Positions 1-6,517 of a stretch of 34,516 nucleotides of DNA are shown here, piece by piece. A model generated the notes under the pieces. It worked only from the letters and a program-made list of their open reading frames with translations, was not told the origin of the DNA and searched no databases. Source of the stretch: CAZSBG01 sp964605145. GTDB lineage: Bacteria; Zhuqueibacterota; Zhuqueibacteria; Thermofontimicrobiales; Thermofontimicrobiaceae. The stretch covers positions 1-34,516 of the forward strand of contig CAZSBG010000066.1 of assembly GCA_964605145.1 (NCBI GenBank). The letters run 5' to 3'. Every line of letters starts with the position of its first letter. The stretch's first letter is position 1. The translations under genes were made by a program, and so were the position numbers.

Positions 1-68
1 CTTTGTTAAATTTCAAATATCTGATTAATTTCATTAATAACATTAAGTTAAATATTTATTGTTTGAAA

Positions 69-85
69 TTTGTGAATAATTCAGG
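69..85 (+). repeat. Short dispersed repeat, copy 1
   Basis: The 17-base string TTTGTGAATAATTCAGG occurs here and again at 4601-4617. Both copies are preceded by AT-rich sequence that contains GATTAATTT and are followed by CTA or TTA. This copy lies just beyond the stop codon of the minus-strand thioredoxin-like gene. The shared stretch is probably a fragment of a longer intergenic repeat, but only these bases are certain. Confidence 0.6.
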
Positions 86-92
86 CTAAGGC

Positions 93-617
93 TTAATTCC
101 CAATCGCTAATACTATTTCGAGCAGATCGTGTTCTATGCTCACCATCGGATTTTCAACAATTCGACCGATTTCCTTTTGATTGTGGGAGATGATAAATGT
201 TGGCACATATTCAATTTGGGACTTTTCAGCCGATCCTTCTGAGTCGCGTTTGCTGCGATCCAGGCCATAAAGCTGATATTGGAAATTTGCATTATCTGCC
301 AAATCCATAATTTTTAGAAACCGGGGAACCTGGCGCCTTGAATCCGGGCACCATGTCCCCAAAAATACGTCGATGCTGACAGGGAAAGAGAAAGACGCCA
401 GTTTTATAACAATCCCTTCATCCGGCTGATACTCTTCGCCGACTGATTTGTATTCGGGCATTTGCTCGTAAAGATGAGCCGCAGTCAGCTTGCCGGTAAG
501 GATTTTCCCATTCTTCGATGGATGATTTTCACCGTTTTCGGATTTCGTTTCCTGTTTCGAGCATGCGACAACAAGAATCGCAAGAATTGTGAAATAAAAC
601 AATCGGAGTATATTCAA
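93..617 (-). CDS. Thioredoxin-fold lipoprotein with a CPDS active site
   Basis: The 174-residue protein starts with a hydrophobic signal segment ending in a lipobox (VVAC, Cys19), so it should be lipid-anchored outside the inner membrane. After a charged linker of about 40 residues comes a thioredoxin-like fold. Its active-site loop reads TWCPDS (Cys90, Ser93), a C-x-x-S site in place of the usual C-x-x-C. Family knowledge suggests a periplasmic thiol protein; the monothiol site fits disulfide isomerisation, glutathione-type chemistry or a purely structural role better than dithiol oxidation. The start is a TTG with AGGG just upstream; no in-frame ATG gives a better signal peptide. It lies downstream of the RodZ-like gene on the same strand, separated by a 118-bp gap that holds an inverted repeat. 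The substrate is unknown. Confidence 0.7.
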   Translation of the reverse strand: MNILRLFYFTILAILVVACSKQETKSENGENHPSKNGKILTGKLTAAHLYEQMPEYKSVGEEYQPDEGIVIKLASFSFPVSIDVFLGTWCPDSRRQVPRFLKIMDLADNANFQYQLYGLDRSKRDSEGSAEKSQIEYVPTFIISHNQKEIGRIVENPMVSIEHDLLEIVLAIGN

Positions 618-659
618 TTTTCCCTGCCTTTATTTTATTCGTCATTGCAAATCAGATTG

Positions 660-721
660 GCCCACGATGTACCTGTCAACCTTCAAATTTCTCAGTGGCT
701 CTTCAGGCAATATTCGTGGGC
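660..721. repeat. Nested inverted repeat between rodZ-like and thioredoxin-like genes
   Basis: The outer arms are GCCCACGA (660-667) and TCGTGGGC (714-721), perfect over 8 bp. The inner arms are CCTG (672-675) and CAGG (704-707). No T-run follows on either strand, so it does not look like a classical terminator. It may be a dispersed palindromic element or a structured spacer in the mRNA. Confidence 0.45.
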
Positions 722-735
722 ATGATTCATTGAAA

Positions 736-1560
736 TCAGAGGGAACTATCCTGAATTCCATCCTTGTTCAGTAAAAGCGTAACGACTTCCCCCTGTTCGC
801 CTAACTGTCCAAGATCAACGCCGTTTAAATACAATCGAATTCCGCCGCCATTGCCTATGCGGATCAGATATTTTTCCTTGGCTTCCCAGCGCGCTTCTTT
901 GCCTGTATCGAAAATATAATCTTTGGCTGCGCTGTCATCAATGGCAATTTGCAGCCATGTCTTCTCCAATGTTTCTAATTCCAGGGACAACTTTTTCCCG
1001 TGGTTGAACAGCTTGCTGGCCACGGACAGGGCAGATGTGTCCAGAGTATTCTTGTGAACCGAATTGGTGCTCCCAATTCCGGCGCTGGTAGAATCCGCTA
1101 AATACGCGGAATGATTATTATCGCCGTTGATCAGGGAAAACACAATCAAAATCACGCAAACAAAGCCCACACCAAGCCAAATGAATTTTTTCCGGCGCAG
1201 GTAAGGCTGAACGAAGTCCTTGATTTTCGAAAATAAATCGGGCTGCGATTGTTCAGCCTCGAATTGTTTCAGGGCATCATCCGTGATTGTTTCGTGATCC
1301 GGTTTTTTGCTGGAAACAATAGCATCGTAAGTGTTTAAAAATTTTTCGACGTCCCTGCCCAGCTCTTTGATATACATTTTCAAAAAATTTCTGACAAACA
1401 GCTCCGGTAAAAAATCAAATTTACCGGCTTCCATATTCCTGAGAAAATTGATGTTTATTTTGGTACGATTTGCAATTTTTTCCAGCGATTGCTTTTTAGA
1501 TTCTCTTGCCTCCCTTAGATTCTCTCCCAGTTGCACTAAGTCTTTTTCCTTTTCCTCCAA
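736..1560 (-). CDS. RodZ-like helix-turn-helix membrane protein
   Basis: The 274-residue protein has the RodZ layout. A Cro/CI-type helix-turn-helix occupies about residues 10-75 (LGENLREARESKKQSLEKIA). A charged linker and one membrane segment at about 128-148 (FIWLGVGFVCVILIVFSLI) follow. The C-terminal DUF4115-type domain (about 190-270) contains the typical W-L-Q-I and GxxxxxYLNGVDLG pattern. In the family the cytoplasmic HTH binds MreB and links the elongation machinery to the envelope. The start is TTG at 1560 with a purine-rich GAGGAGGAAGG upstream. RodZ is the best guess, but HTH plus DUF4115 proteins also occur as regulators of unknown role, and no mre genes are present here. Confidence 0.75.
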   Translation of the reverse strand: MEEKEKDLVQLGENLREARESKKQSLEKIANRTKININFLRNMEAGKFDFLPELFVRNFLKMYIKELGRDVEKFLNTYDAIVSSKKPDHETITDDALKQFEAEQSQPDLFSKIKDFVQPYLRRKKFIWLGVGFVCVILIVFSLINGDNNHSAYLADSTSAGIGSTNSVHKNTLDTSALSVASKLFNHGKKLSLELETLEKTWLQIAIDDSAAKDYIFDTGKEARWEAKEKYLIRIGNGGGIRLYLNGVDLGQLGEQGEVVTLLLNKDGIQDSSL

Positions 1561-1658
1561 TTTTTTCCTTCCTCCTCAAAAAGGATAGTTTAAAACATGC
1601 AACAGTTTAAAAATGATTTTATACCCGTGTGAACACGCTGACTATTCGAAAACGGCCA

Positions 1659-2255
1659 TCACCTCCATTCTTCAAGAGAAGATTTTAATGCGAGATATAA
1701 TTTTGTGATTGGCAAACCCACCACGTTATAGTAGCATCCTGAAATCGACTTCACAAACACAGCGCCATCATCCTGGATTCCGTACGAGCCGGCTTTGTCA
1801 CAAGGCTGTCCGGATGCGATGTATTTTTCAATTTCCCGGGAATCCAGTTGGCGGAATTGAACATCGGTTTTCTCATAATCAGAGACTATTTTATGTTCCG
1901 GCGTTTTGATAATGGAGAAGCCCGTGTACACCTGGTGCAGTTTTCCGCTGAGCAGTTTCAGCATTCCGGCGCTATCTTCAGGGCTGGCCGGTTTGCCCAA
2001 AATTTTATTTTTTAAAACAACAACAGAATCGGCACCGATCACAAAGCCATTGGAAATTTGAGTGGCAACAGCTTCCGCCTTTTTTGTTGAGAGCACCTCA
2101 ACAAGTTCGTGCGGAGGAAGTCCGCTGCCATTATTTTCGTCGATATTGCTGGAAAAAACATCAAAATGGGTGACAACTTTTTTTAATAACTCAATCCTTC
2201 GGGGCGATTGCGATGCAAGAACGATTCGTGTTGATGATGTATCTAAAAATGGCAT
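1659..2255 (-). CDS. maf: Maf-family nucleoside triphosphate pyrophosphatase
   Basis: The 198-residue protein opens with the Maf signature IVLASQSPRRIELL, where the S-x-S-P-R-R loop binds nucleotide. It continues with GADSVVVL, which carries the catalytic Asp, and ILGKP. The C-terminal YNVVGLPITKL is also typical. Maf proteins hydrolyse dTTP/UTP or modified pyrimidine nucleotides to the monophosphate and pyrophosphate, cleaning the nucleotide pool, and have been linked to division arrest. The length is normal for the family. The start is ATG with no obvious ribosome binding site. It follows a 365-bp gap and lies upstream of the RodZ-like gene on the same strand. Confidence 0.92.
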   Translation of the reverse strand: MPFLDTSSTRIVLASQSPRRIELLKKVVTHFDVFSSNIDENNGSGLPPHELVEVLSTKKAEAVATQISNGFVIGADSVVVLKNKILGKPASPEDSAGMLKLLSGKLHQVYTGFSIIKTPEHKIVSDYEKTDVQFRQLDSREIEKYIASGQPCDKAGSYGIQDDGAVFVKSISGCYYNVVGLPITKLYLALKSSLEEWR

Positions 2256-2620
2256 AACGTAAAGATTATCAGTGTCGTAGAATTCAGCAAAGTGATTTTA
2301 GTTGTTACCAGACAATTCGGTACAAAAACAAATCTATTTTCCGTCAACAAAATTCAGCCAAAAGGCAGGAGATGCTGATAATGATGAATAAAAATTCATC
2401 TATTAGTAAAATTCAACGAATTTCAAGGGACGAAAAAAAGAATAAATATTTTTTTATGGTATACTTACTATATACTTATTTTTTATAAAAAAATCAAGTA
2501 AAAAATTTGGAGAAATCCGGTCACAATTCAGGAGAAAGTTGATTGGAAGAAGTTTGTGAAAAGAAAATGGCCGGAAGGTCAAAATATGGTTCAAAAATTG
2601 AGAAAATTATTTTTACGCTA
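2256..2620. other. Intergenic region between cobO-like gene and maf, with operator-like repeats
   Basis: No convincing gene is present. It holds a perfect palindrome GATGAAT/ATTCATC with a 4-base A loop (2383-2400) and two direct copies of TATACTTA (2460-2467 and 2471-2478) whose starts are 11 bp apart, about one helical turn. Either could be a binding site for the maf promoter, but no clear -35/-10 pair was found. Confidence 0.35.
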
Positions 2621-3166
2621 TTATCGCTCAATTCCGTCCCTGGCCATAACACCGGCGGTGTAGTAATGCTTGACCGGCACCATTTCTGTCACCAGATCGG
2701 CAATATCGAGAATTTCAGGCGGTGCGTAGCGTCCGGTCAGAACCAATTCGATATTTTTCGGTTTTGACTTCACGAAATCAATAATGGACTGAATCGTCAC
2801 CAGCTTGAAGTGCAAGGCAACATTGATTTCATCCAGAACAATGATCTCAAACTCTCCTGAATGCATCGCTGTTTTTGCCGCATTCAGCCCGTTTTGTGCC
2901 AGAAGAATGTCTTCATCGGTGGCTTCATCCACGTGAATGAAGGTATCCTTGCCAAATTGTTCAATGGTAATTTCCGGGATAAGCTGCGCACTGGCGAGTT
3001 CACCGTAGGCCTGCCCTTTCATAAATTGAGCGATATAAGTTCTCAGCCCACGTCCTGCTGCACGAAACGCAAGTCCCAGTGCAGCGCTGGTTTTTCCCTT
3101 GCCATTGCCTGTGTAAACGTGCACATAACCCCGTGAGAATTGTATCTTTGGAAATTTTTTTTGCAT
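2621..3166 (-). CDS. cobO: Corrinoid adenosyltransferase, CobO/BtuR family
   Basis: The 181-residue protein carries the CobA/CobO/BtuR P-loop GNGKGKTSA at about residues 20-28, the AQFMKG segment, a Walker B-like IIVLDEINVAL and the late motif ELVLTGR. It transfers the adenosyl group of ATP to Co(I) corrinoid to make adenosylcobalamin or its precursor. The ATG start is supported by AAGG five bases upstream; that site lies inside the dispersed repeat starting at 3169. No other cobalamin gene is in the window, so it may serve salvage rather than de novo synthesis. No cobalamin riboswitch was recognised upstream. Confidence 0.93.
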   Translation of the reverse strand: MQKKFPKIQFSRGYVHVYTGNGKGKTSAALGLAFRAAGRGLRTYIAQFMKGQAYGELASAQLIPEITIEQFGKDTFIHVDEATDEDILLAQNGLNAAKTAMHSGEFEIIVLDEINVALHFKLVTIQSIIDFVKSKPKNIELVLTGRYAPPEILDIADLVTEMVPVKHYYTAGVMARDGIER

Positions 3167-3168
3167 AG

Positions 3169-3377
3169 TACCTTAAAAATAAAATTCTGAACGTTTTTGG
3201 CAGAAAATCACAATAAACAAAATTCAACGCGCCAGAGGACGCACAAGCCTTTAGCTGATGCCAAATAAATTCGAAAGACAAAATATCAATTCTCAAACTT
3301 TATTCGAAAGTTTACAACCAAACGATCCTGTCAGAGTTTGATTTTTTGAAATTTCCGATTTACCCGGCTCAGGTTAT
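3169..3377 (+). repeat. Dispersed intergenic repeat, copy A
   Basis: This stretch fills the gap between the cobO-like gene and the DUF3795 gene. It matches 13751-13995 in the same orientation along its whole length, with shared blocks such as GGCAGAAAATCA, ACGCACAAGCCTTT, CTGATGCCAAATAAATTC and CTCAAACTTTATTCGAAA. Identity is about four fifths by eye, and copy B carries a ~30-bp insertion near its right end. No reading frame is conserved between the copies, so it looks like a non-coding repeat or a non-autonomous mobile element. Confidence 0.8.
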
Positions 3378-3378
3378 T

Positions 3379-3822
3379 TTAATTGTATTTTTCAATTAGC
3401 CTTGTCACGGTGTCGCAATGAAAGCATTTGCTGTTATGAGTTGATATCAGGCCACCGCAGGTAGAACAATAATATTTCTCATATTGCTCTTCAATAAATT
3501 TGTCGATCCCAATTTTTTGAATGGTTTCCAAATTTTCCTTTACACTCATGTTGTAATTATTGCGGTACCGCTTATCCATCCGCTTGATTTGCTTGCAGGG
3601 ATATTGGGGACATTCAAAACAGAACGCAGCTTCGGCTTTCGCAGTGTGATTGATGCCGGTACATTTTTCAAATAAATAGGAGAATTTTTCATTTCGCGGG
3701 CGACAGCCGATGCATTGACTTCGTTTCATATTATTAACATAAGCGAGATACCGGCTGCAGATGGCGCAATTCATTCCGCACGGCGCTATTAGTTCCGCCG
3801 AGATAGGACTTGATCTCTTCAT
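3379..3822 (-). CDS. DUF3795-like cysteine-rich protein
   Basis: The protein of about 147 residues has the N-terminal signature LIAPCGMNCAICS, followed by C-x-x-C pairs (QCIGC, FCFEC, YPC) and a C-terminal zinc-ribbon-like CSTCGG with CFHC. This is the pattern of DUF3795, a small presumed metal-binding family of unknown function. The start was moved downstream to ATG 3822. A GAGGT ribosome binding site lies about 9 bases upstream of it, and the longer frame would overlap the preceding gene by 55 bp. With this start the gap to the upstream helix-hairpin-helix gene is 7 bp, so the two are probably co-transcribed. Confidence 0.75.
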   Translation of the reverse strand: MKRSSPISAELIAPCGMNCAICSRYLAYVNNMKRSQCIGCRPRNEKFSYLFEKCTGINHTAKAEAAFCFECPQYPCKQIKRMDKRYRNNYNMSVKENLETIQKIGIDKFIEEQYEKYYCSTCGGLISTHNSKCFHCDTVTRLIEKYN

Positions 3823-3829
3823 ATTCAAA

Positions 3830-4405
3830 TCAGACCTCGTATTCTTTCCAGAGAATGTGATCGATTTCCTGAACGTCGCATTCAACCTGATCAGCGATAT
3901 TACGAATGGCTTTAAGATATTTCAAATAATCATTCCCGGAAAATGTCTTCTTGTCTTTTTGAAACAAAACCGACCATGACCGCGAATCGATAGTGCCGTA
4001 AAGTTGAGGTTCGTGCAGCGCCATAATCGCAGACGAAATACCGATGCCAATCCATGGAATGCTGAGGAGAACCTGCACTTTAATTCGGGTTTTCATTTCT
4101 TCATCCGGATGGTGGATTTTATAGTAGCAGTGCGTGATTGTTTTGACCAATGCATCCGGGCTGAAAGTGATTATTTTTCTTATCTGCGACTTTTGCCCGC
4201 GGAGCTGCCATTCCAGAATTTTGTGATACGTTGGAATGGACAGTGATTCATGATCGTGAAAATCGCGTTGGACTTCCTGGCGTAAACTGAGGATTTCCTG
4301 CCATTCCGGGTTTGATGGGGAGATTAGATTTTTCATGTTTTCTTGAATTAGTATGATGTTCATTTTTCTAATTGCGTTTCTATCAATGTTTAAATGCTTG
4401 TTCAT
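3830..4405 (-). CDS. Helix-hairpin-helix protein, HhH-GPD-like, function unknown
   Basis: The protein is about 191 residues. Its middle holds a helix-hairpin-helix signature, LSIPWIGIGISSAIMAL, followed by TIDSRSW. This resembles the 'P-G-I-G...A...D-x-R' segment of base-excision glycosylases and related proteins. I do not see a convincing catalytic Lys/Asp arrangement or an iron-sulfur Cys cluster, so glycosylase activity is not claimed. The start is uncertain: TTG 4417, ATG 4405, ATG 4363 and ATG 4336 are all possible and none has a strong ribosome binding site. It sits 7 bp upstream of the DUF3795 gene. Confidence 0.55.
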   Translation of the reverse strand: MNKHLNIDRNAIRKMNIILIQENMKNLISPSNPEWQEILSLRQEVQRDFHDHESLSIPTYHKILEWQLRGQKSQIRKIITFSPDALVKTITHCYYKIHHPDEEMKTRIKVQVLLSIPWIGIGISSAIMALHEPQLYGTIDSRSWSVLFQKDKKTFSGNDYLKYLKAIRNIADQVECDVQEIDHILWKEYEV

Positions 4406-4600
4406 AGTTTTTCTCAATTGACTATTAAAACGAAAATTAATGGTATTTCATTCTTAGCCTGCATTATTCATAGTATTCCTGAAAGAATGCAGGATAACCT
4501 GAATGGCGGGTATTTTAAAATTTGAATCAAAAATCGAGTTAAAAAGTTCATACATGTTTAATCGATTAATTTTATTTTAAATAAATTAATTCGGATTAAG

Positions 4601-4617
4601 TTTGTGAATAATTCAGG
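4601..4617 (+). repeat. Short dispersed repeat, copy 2
   Basis: This is identical over 17 bases to the copy at 69-85. Here its right end also forms the right arm of the 10-bp inverted pair bounding 4495-4620, so the repeat may be one end of a small palindromic element. Confidence 0.6.
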
Positions 4618-4729
4618 TTAGAATTGTCATTCTGAAATCCAATGAAATGCATCGGATTTCAAACAATGTGACAACATTAAAAATGCAATGCTATTAATGG
4701 CCATTTTAATAACTGTGGATTGTATTACA

Positions 4730-4895
4730 TGAGTGCACTCTAAAAGGTTACTTTGTATAATAATTTTGTTAAGGCTGTCATTGCGAGGTGTTTTTTACCG
4801 AAGCAATCTCTTTGTTAGAAAGGGGATTGCCACGCTCCAATTCGTTCCGCTCGCAATGACAATACTAACTGACTTTAGTTTTTAGAGTGGACTCA
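4730..4895. mobile_element. MITE-like element with three nested inverted repeats
   Basis: The outer arms TGAGTGCACTCTAAAA (4730-4745) and TTTTAGAGTGGACTCA (4880-4895) pair over 16 bp with one mismatch. The middle arms GTCATTGCGAG (4777-4787) and CTCGCAATGAC (4850-4860) are perfect. The inner arms GCAATC (4803-4808) and GATTGC (4825-4830) are perfect. There is no coding capacity. The middle 'GTCATTGCGAG ... GAAGCAATCTC' wording is a palindrome type found dispersed in many bacterial genomes; the outer arms make it look like a mobilisable unit. Confidence 0.7.
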
Positions 4896-4949
4896 TTACA
4901 TTAAAAGAAGAAGAATTATCCTATATCATTTTAGAAATTTAAAGATTGG

Positions 4950-5855
4950 TTACCAATCATTTTCATCTGTTATTTCATATGCAGCTTCACAAATGTCATC
5001 AACAATTCCGCAATTCCCAATTTTACAATATTGCTCTAATTTATTTTGTATTTCTTCACGATGTTTGTCGAGTCCAGATGCACTATTTAATATTTCAACC
5101 AGCATCCCCATCGTATTAATTGCTAAATTTTCCAACGGTAAATCTTGCATTCCATATTCATTTAATTGATAGAGCACACCATCTGTTATTTTCCATATAA
5201 TTGCAATTTTTATAGCATCATCCGCTGTTTCTATTTGTTTCAGGATTTCTTTGAGTTGTTTACTAATTTCATAAGTGGAAAAACTATGATAGTCAAATTT
5301 TCTAAAAATTTTATTAATTTCTCTGAAGAATTGTTTTATAATTGATTGACTATCATCAGAGAGTTTCAATTCCAACTCTCGTTTTATTGATGGAGATTTT
5401 TCTGAAAATGATAGAATCATTTCTATCTTCGAAAGATTAGATAATTTATTTTTCACAACATTCAAAGCTTTTTTTTGGGATCTCAAATTGTTTAAATATT
5501 CATCTTTGTGATTCAAAAAGTATAATAACACAGCAACAATATGTTTACATGGATATCCTTCGTATGGACAATCGCAATTTGCTATTAAATCATCATTCTG
5601 ATTTCATACTTTTATTGTGTAACACCCAACACCTCCATGAATATTTGCAGAAACTATCTGGGCCTGAGGATCATATTCAAAATCTTCAACGAGTCCATTT
5701 TCATAATAACCTAAACCTCGGTTGAATATGACACTGCCGGCAAAGCCCTCTATTTGATTTGCTGTTAATTTTGAAAATTTTAACAAGACTATTTTCTCTT
5801 CATAAGTTTTAAAATTATAAGGCCGATCTGGCCTGACGTATGGCAGGTGTCGCAT
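4950..5855 (-). pseudogene. SWIM zinc-finger protein interrupted by one in-frame TGA
   Basis: A single frame runs from ATG 5855 to TAA 4950 (301 codons) with one TGA at 5604-5606. The part before the stop (83 residues) has the FSKLTANQIEGFA start and YTIKV strand usual just upstream of a SWIM finger. The part after it opens with CDCPYEGYPCKHIVAVLLYF, a complete C-x-C-x(n)-C-x-H SWIM motif. The motif is upstream of any usual start codon in the second part, so the halves belong together. The rest (about 190 residues) is charged and helical and was not recognised. SWIM fingers bind DNA or protein. The gene is AT-rich and lies 71 bp downstream of the restriction endonuclease. It may be a recent nonsense mutant, a readthrough gene or a sequence error. 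Confidence 0.75.
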
Positions 5856-5926
5856 TTTTTATTTAGAATAAGTTAGATTTTGAAAATGAGATTAATTGAA
5901 AGTCAGTGGATAGTTCAGCATGGAGT

Positions 5927-6517
5927 TTATAGCATTCCACTTAGATCTACTTTTACACCATCTTTTACTTTTTCATAATAGATGAATTTGACATCGATTT
6001 TTTCGTTCAAACTTTTCTTGGTTTTATATGTGACAGGTTTTATACTGATTGGAGAATCGCCAATATACCCATCGATACCTTTGGATTCATCGGCTGGAGT
6101 AGATAGCTTATATGTTGTTATTAAAATACTTGCTACTTTACTCAATATGGCTTCCTGAAATTTTAAACCGATAAGTGTTTTGATGATTACCAAATCCTTT
6201 ACCCATTCGGATATCATTTCTTCATCGATTTGATTAATAACAGCTTTAAAATTTTTGACCATTGCTCGAATTTTTGTAGTCGCTTTTTGTATAGCATCAG
6301 GATGAGTTTCCAAATACCATTTTTCCCATTCTTTAATTGATTTGCCAGAAAATTCTTGGATTAATTCACTCATTTGACCTACAACTGCTGGTCTCGTCCC
6401 TTGTGCATTTTGATTTGCTAAATTGATGATTTGAGTTGAATATTTTGGAAATTCAAAAGATTCTGCACCTATAAGTTCTTTAATTTCGGCGTTTGATATT
6501 TTAAATTGTTTTTTCAT
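5927..6517 (-). CDS. MjaI-family type II restriction endonuclease (CTAG predicted)
   Basis: This 196-residue protein resembles the MjaI restriction endonuclease family, most clearly in the block INLANQNAQGTRPAVVGQMS at residues 31-50. A PD-(D/E)xK-type core can be read as Glu122, Asp149 (KGIDGYIG) and S-I-K160. MjaI cleaves CTAG, so that specificity is predicted here from family membership only. It overlaps the end of the methyltransferase gene by 17 bp, so the methyltransferase is read first and translation is probably coupled. No strong ribosome binding site precedes ATG 6517, which fits coupling. The gene is complete and ends in TAA. Confidence 0.75.
   Translation of the reverse strand: MKKQFKISNAEIKELIGAESFEFPKYSTQIINLANQNAQGTRPAVVGQMSELIQEFSGKSIKEWEKWYLETHPDAIQKATTKIRAMVKNFKAVINQIDEEMISEWVKDLVIIKTLIGLKFQEAILSKVASILITTYKLSTPADESKGIDGYIGDSPISIKPVTYKTKKSLNEKIDVKFIYYEKVKDGVKVDLSGML

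Larger units (their letters stand above)
4418..4949. other. Repeat-dense intergenic region at the left edge of the accessory island
   Basis: No gene is supported in this 532-bp gap. It contains CCTGCATT/AATGCAGG arms (4458-4465 and 4486-4493), a perfect 10-bp inverted pair TAACCTGAAT/ATTCAGGTTA (4495-4504 and 4611-4620), the second copy of the 17-base short repeat, and the nested element at 4730-4895. Such a pile-up suggests an insertion hot spot next to the island. Confidence 0.6.

Noticed and set aside
462..725. Plus-strand 87-codon frame overlapping the thioredoxin-like gene and the palindrome at 660-721
   Set aside because: Half of it is antisense to a clear gene and the rest runs through an inverted repeat; there is no ribosome binding site.
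3000..3296. Minus-strand 98-codon frame over the start of the cobO-like gene and the dispersed repeat
   Set aside because: It is out of frame with the cobO-like protein, and the repeat copy at 13.8 kb does not keep the frame.
3167..3378. Cobalamin riboswitch upstream of the cobO-like gene
   Set aside because: The gap is occupied by a dispersed repeat also found after an unrelated gene, and no B12-box was recognised.
5604..5606. Selenocysteine at the in-frame TGA of the SWIM gene
   Set aside because: The position is not a Cys in the SWIM motif, no obvious stem-loop follows directly, and no selenocysteine machinery is visible in the window.
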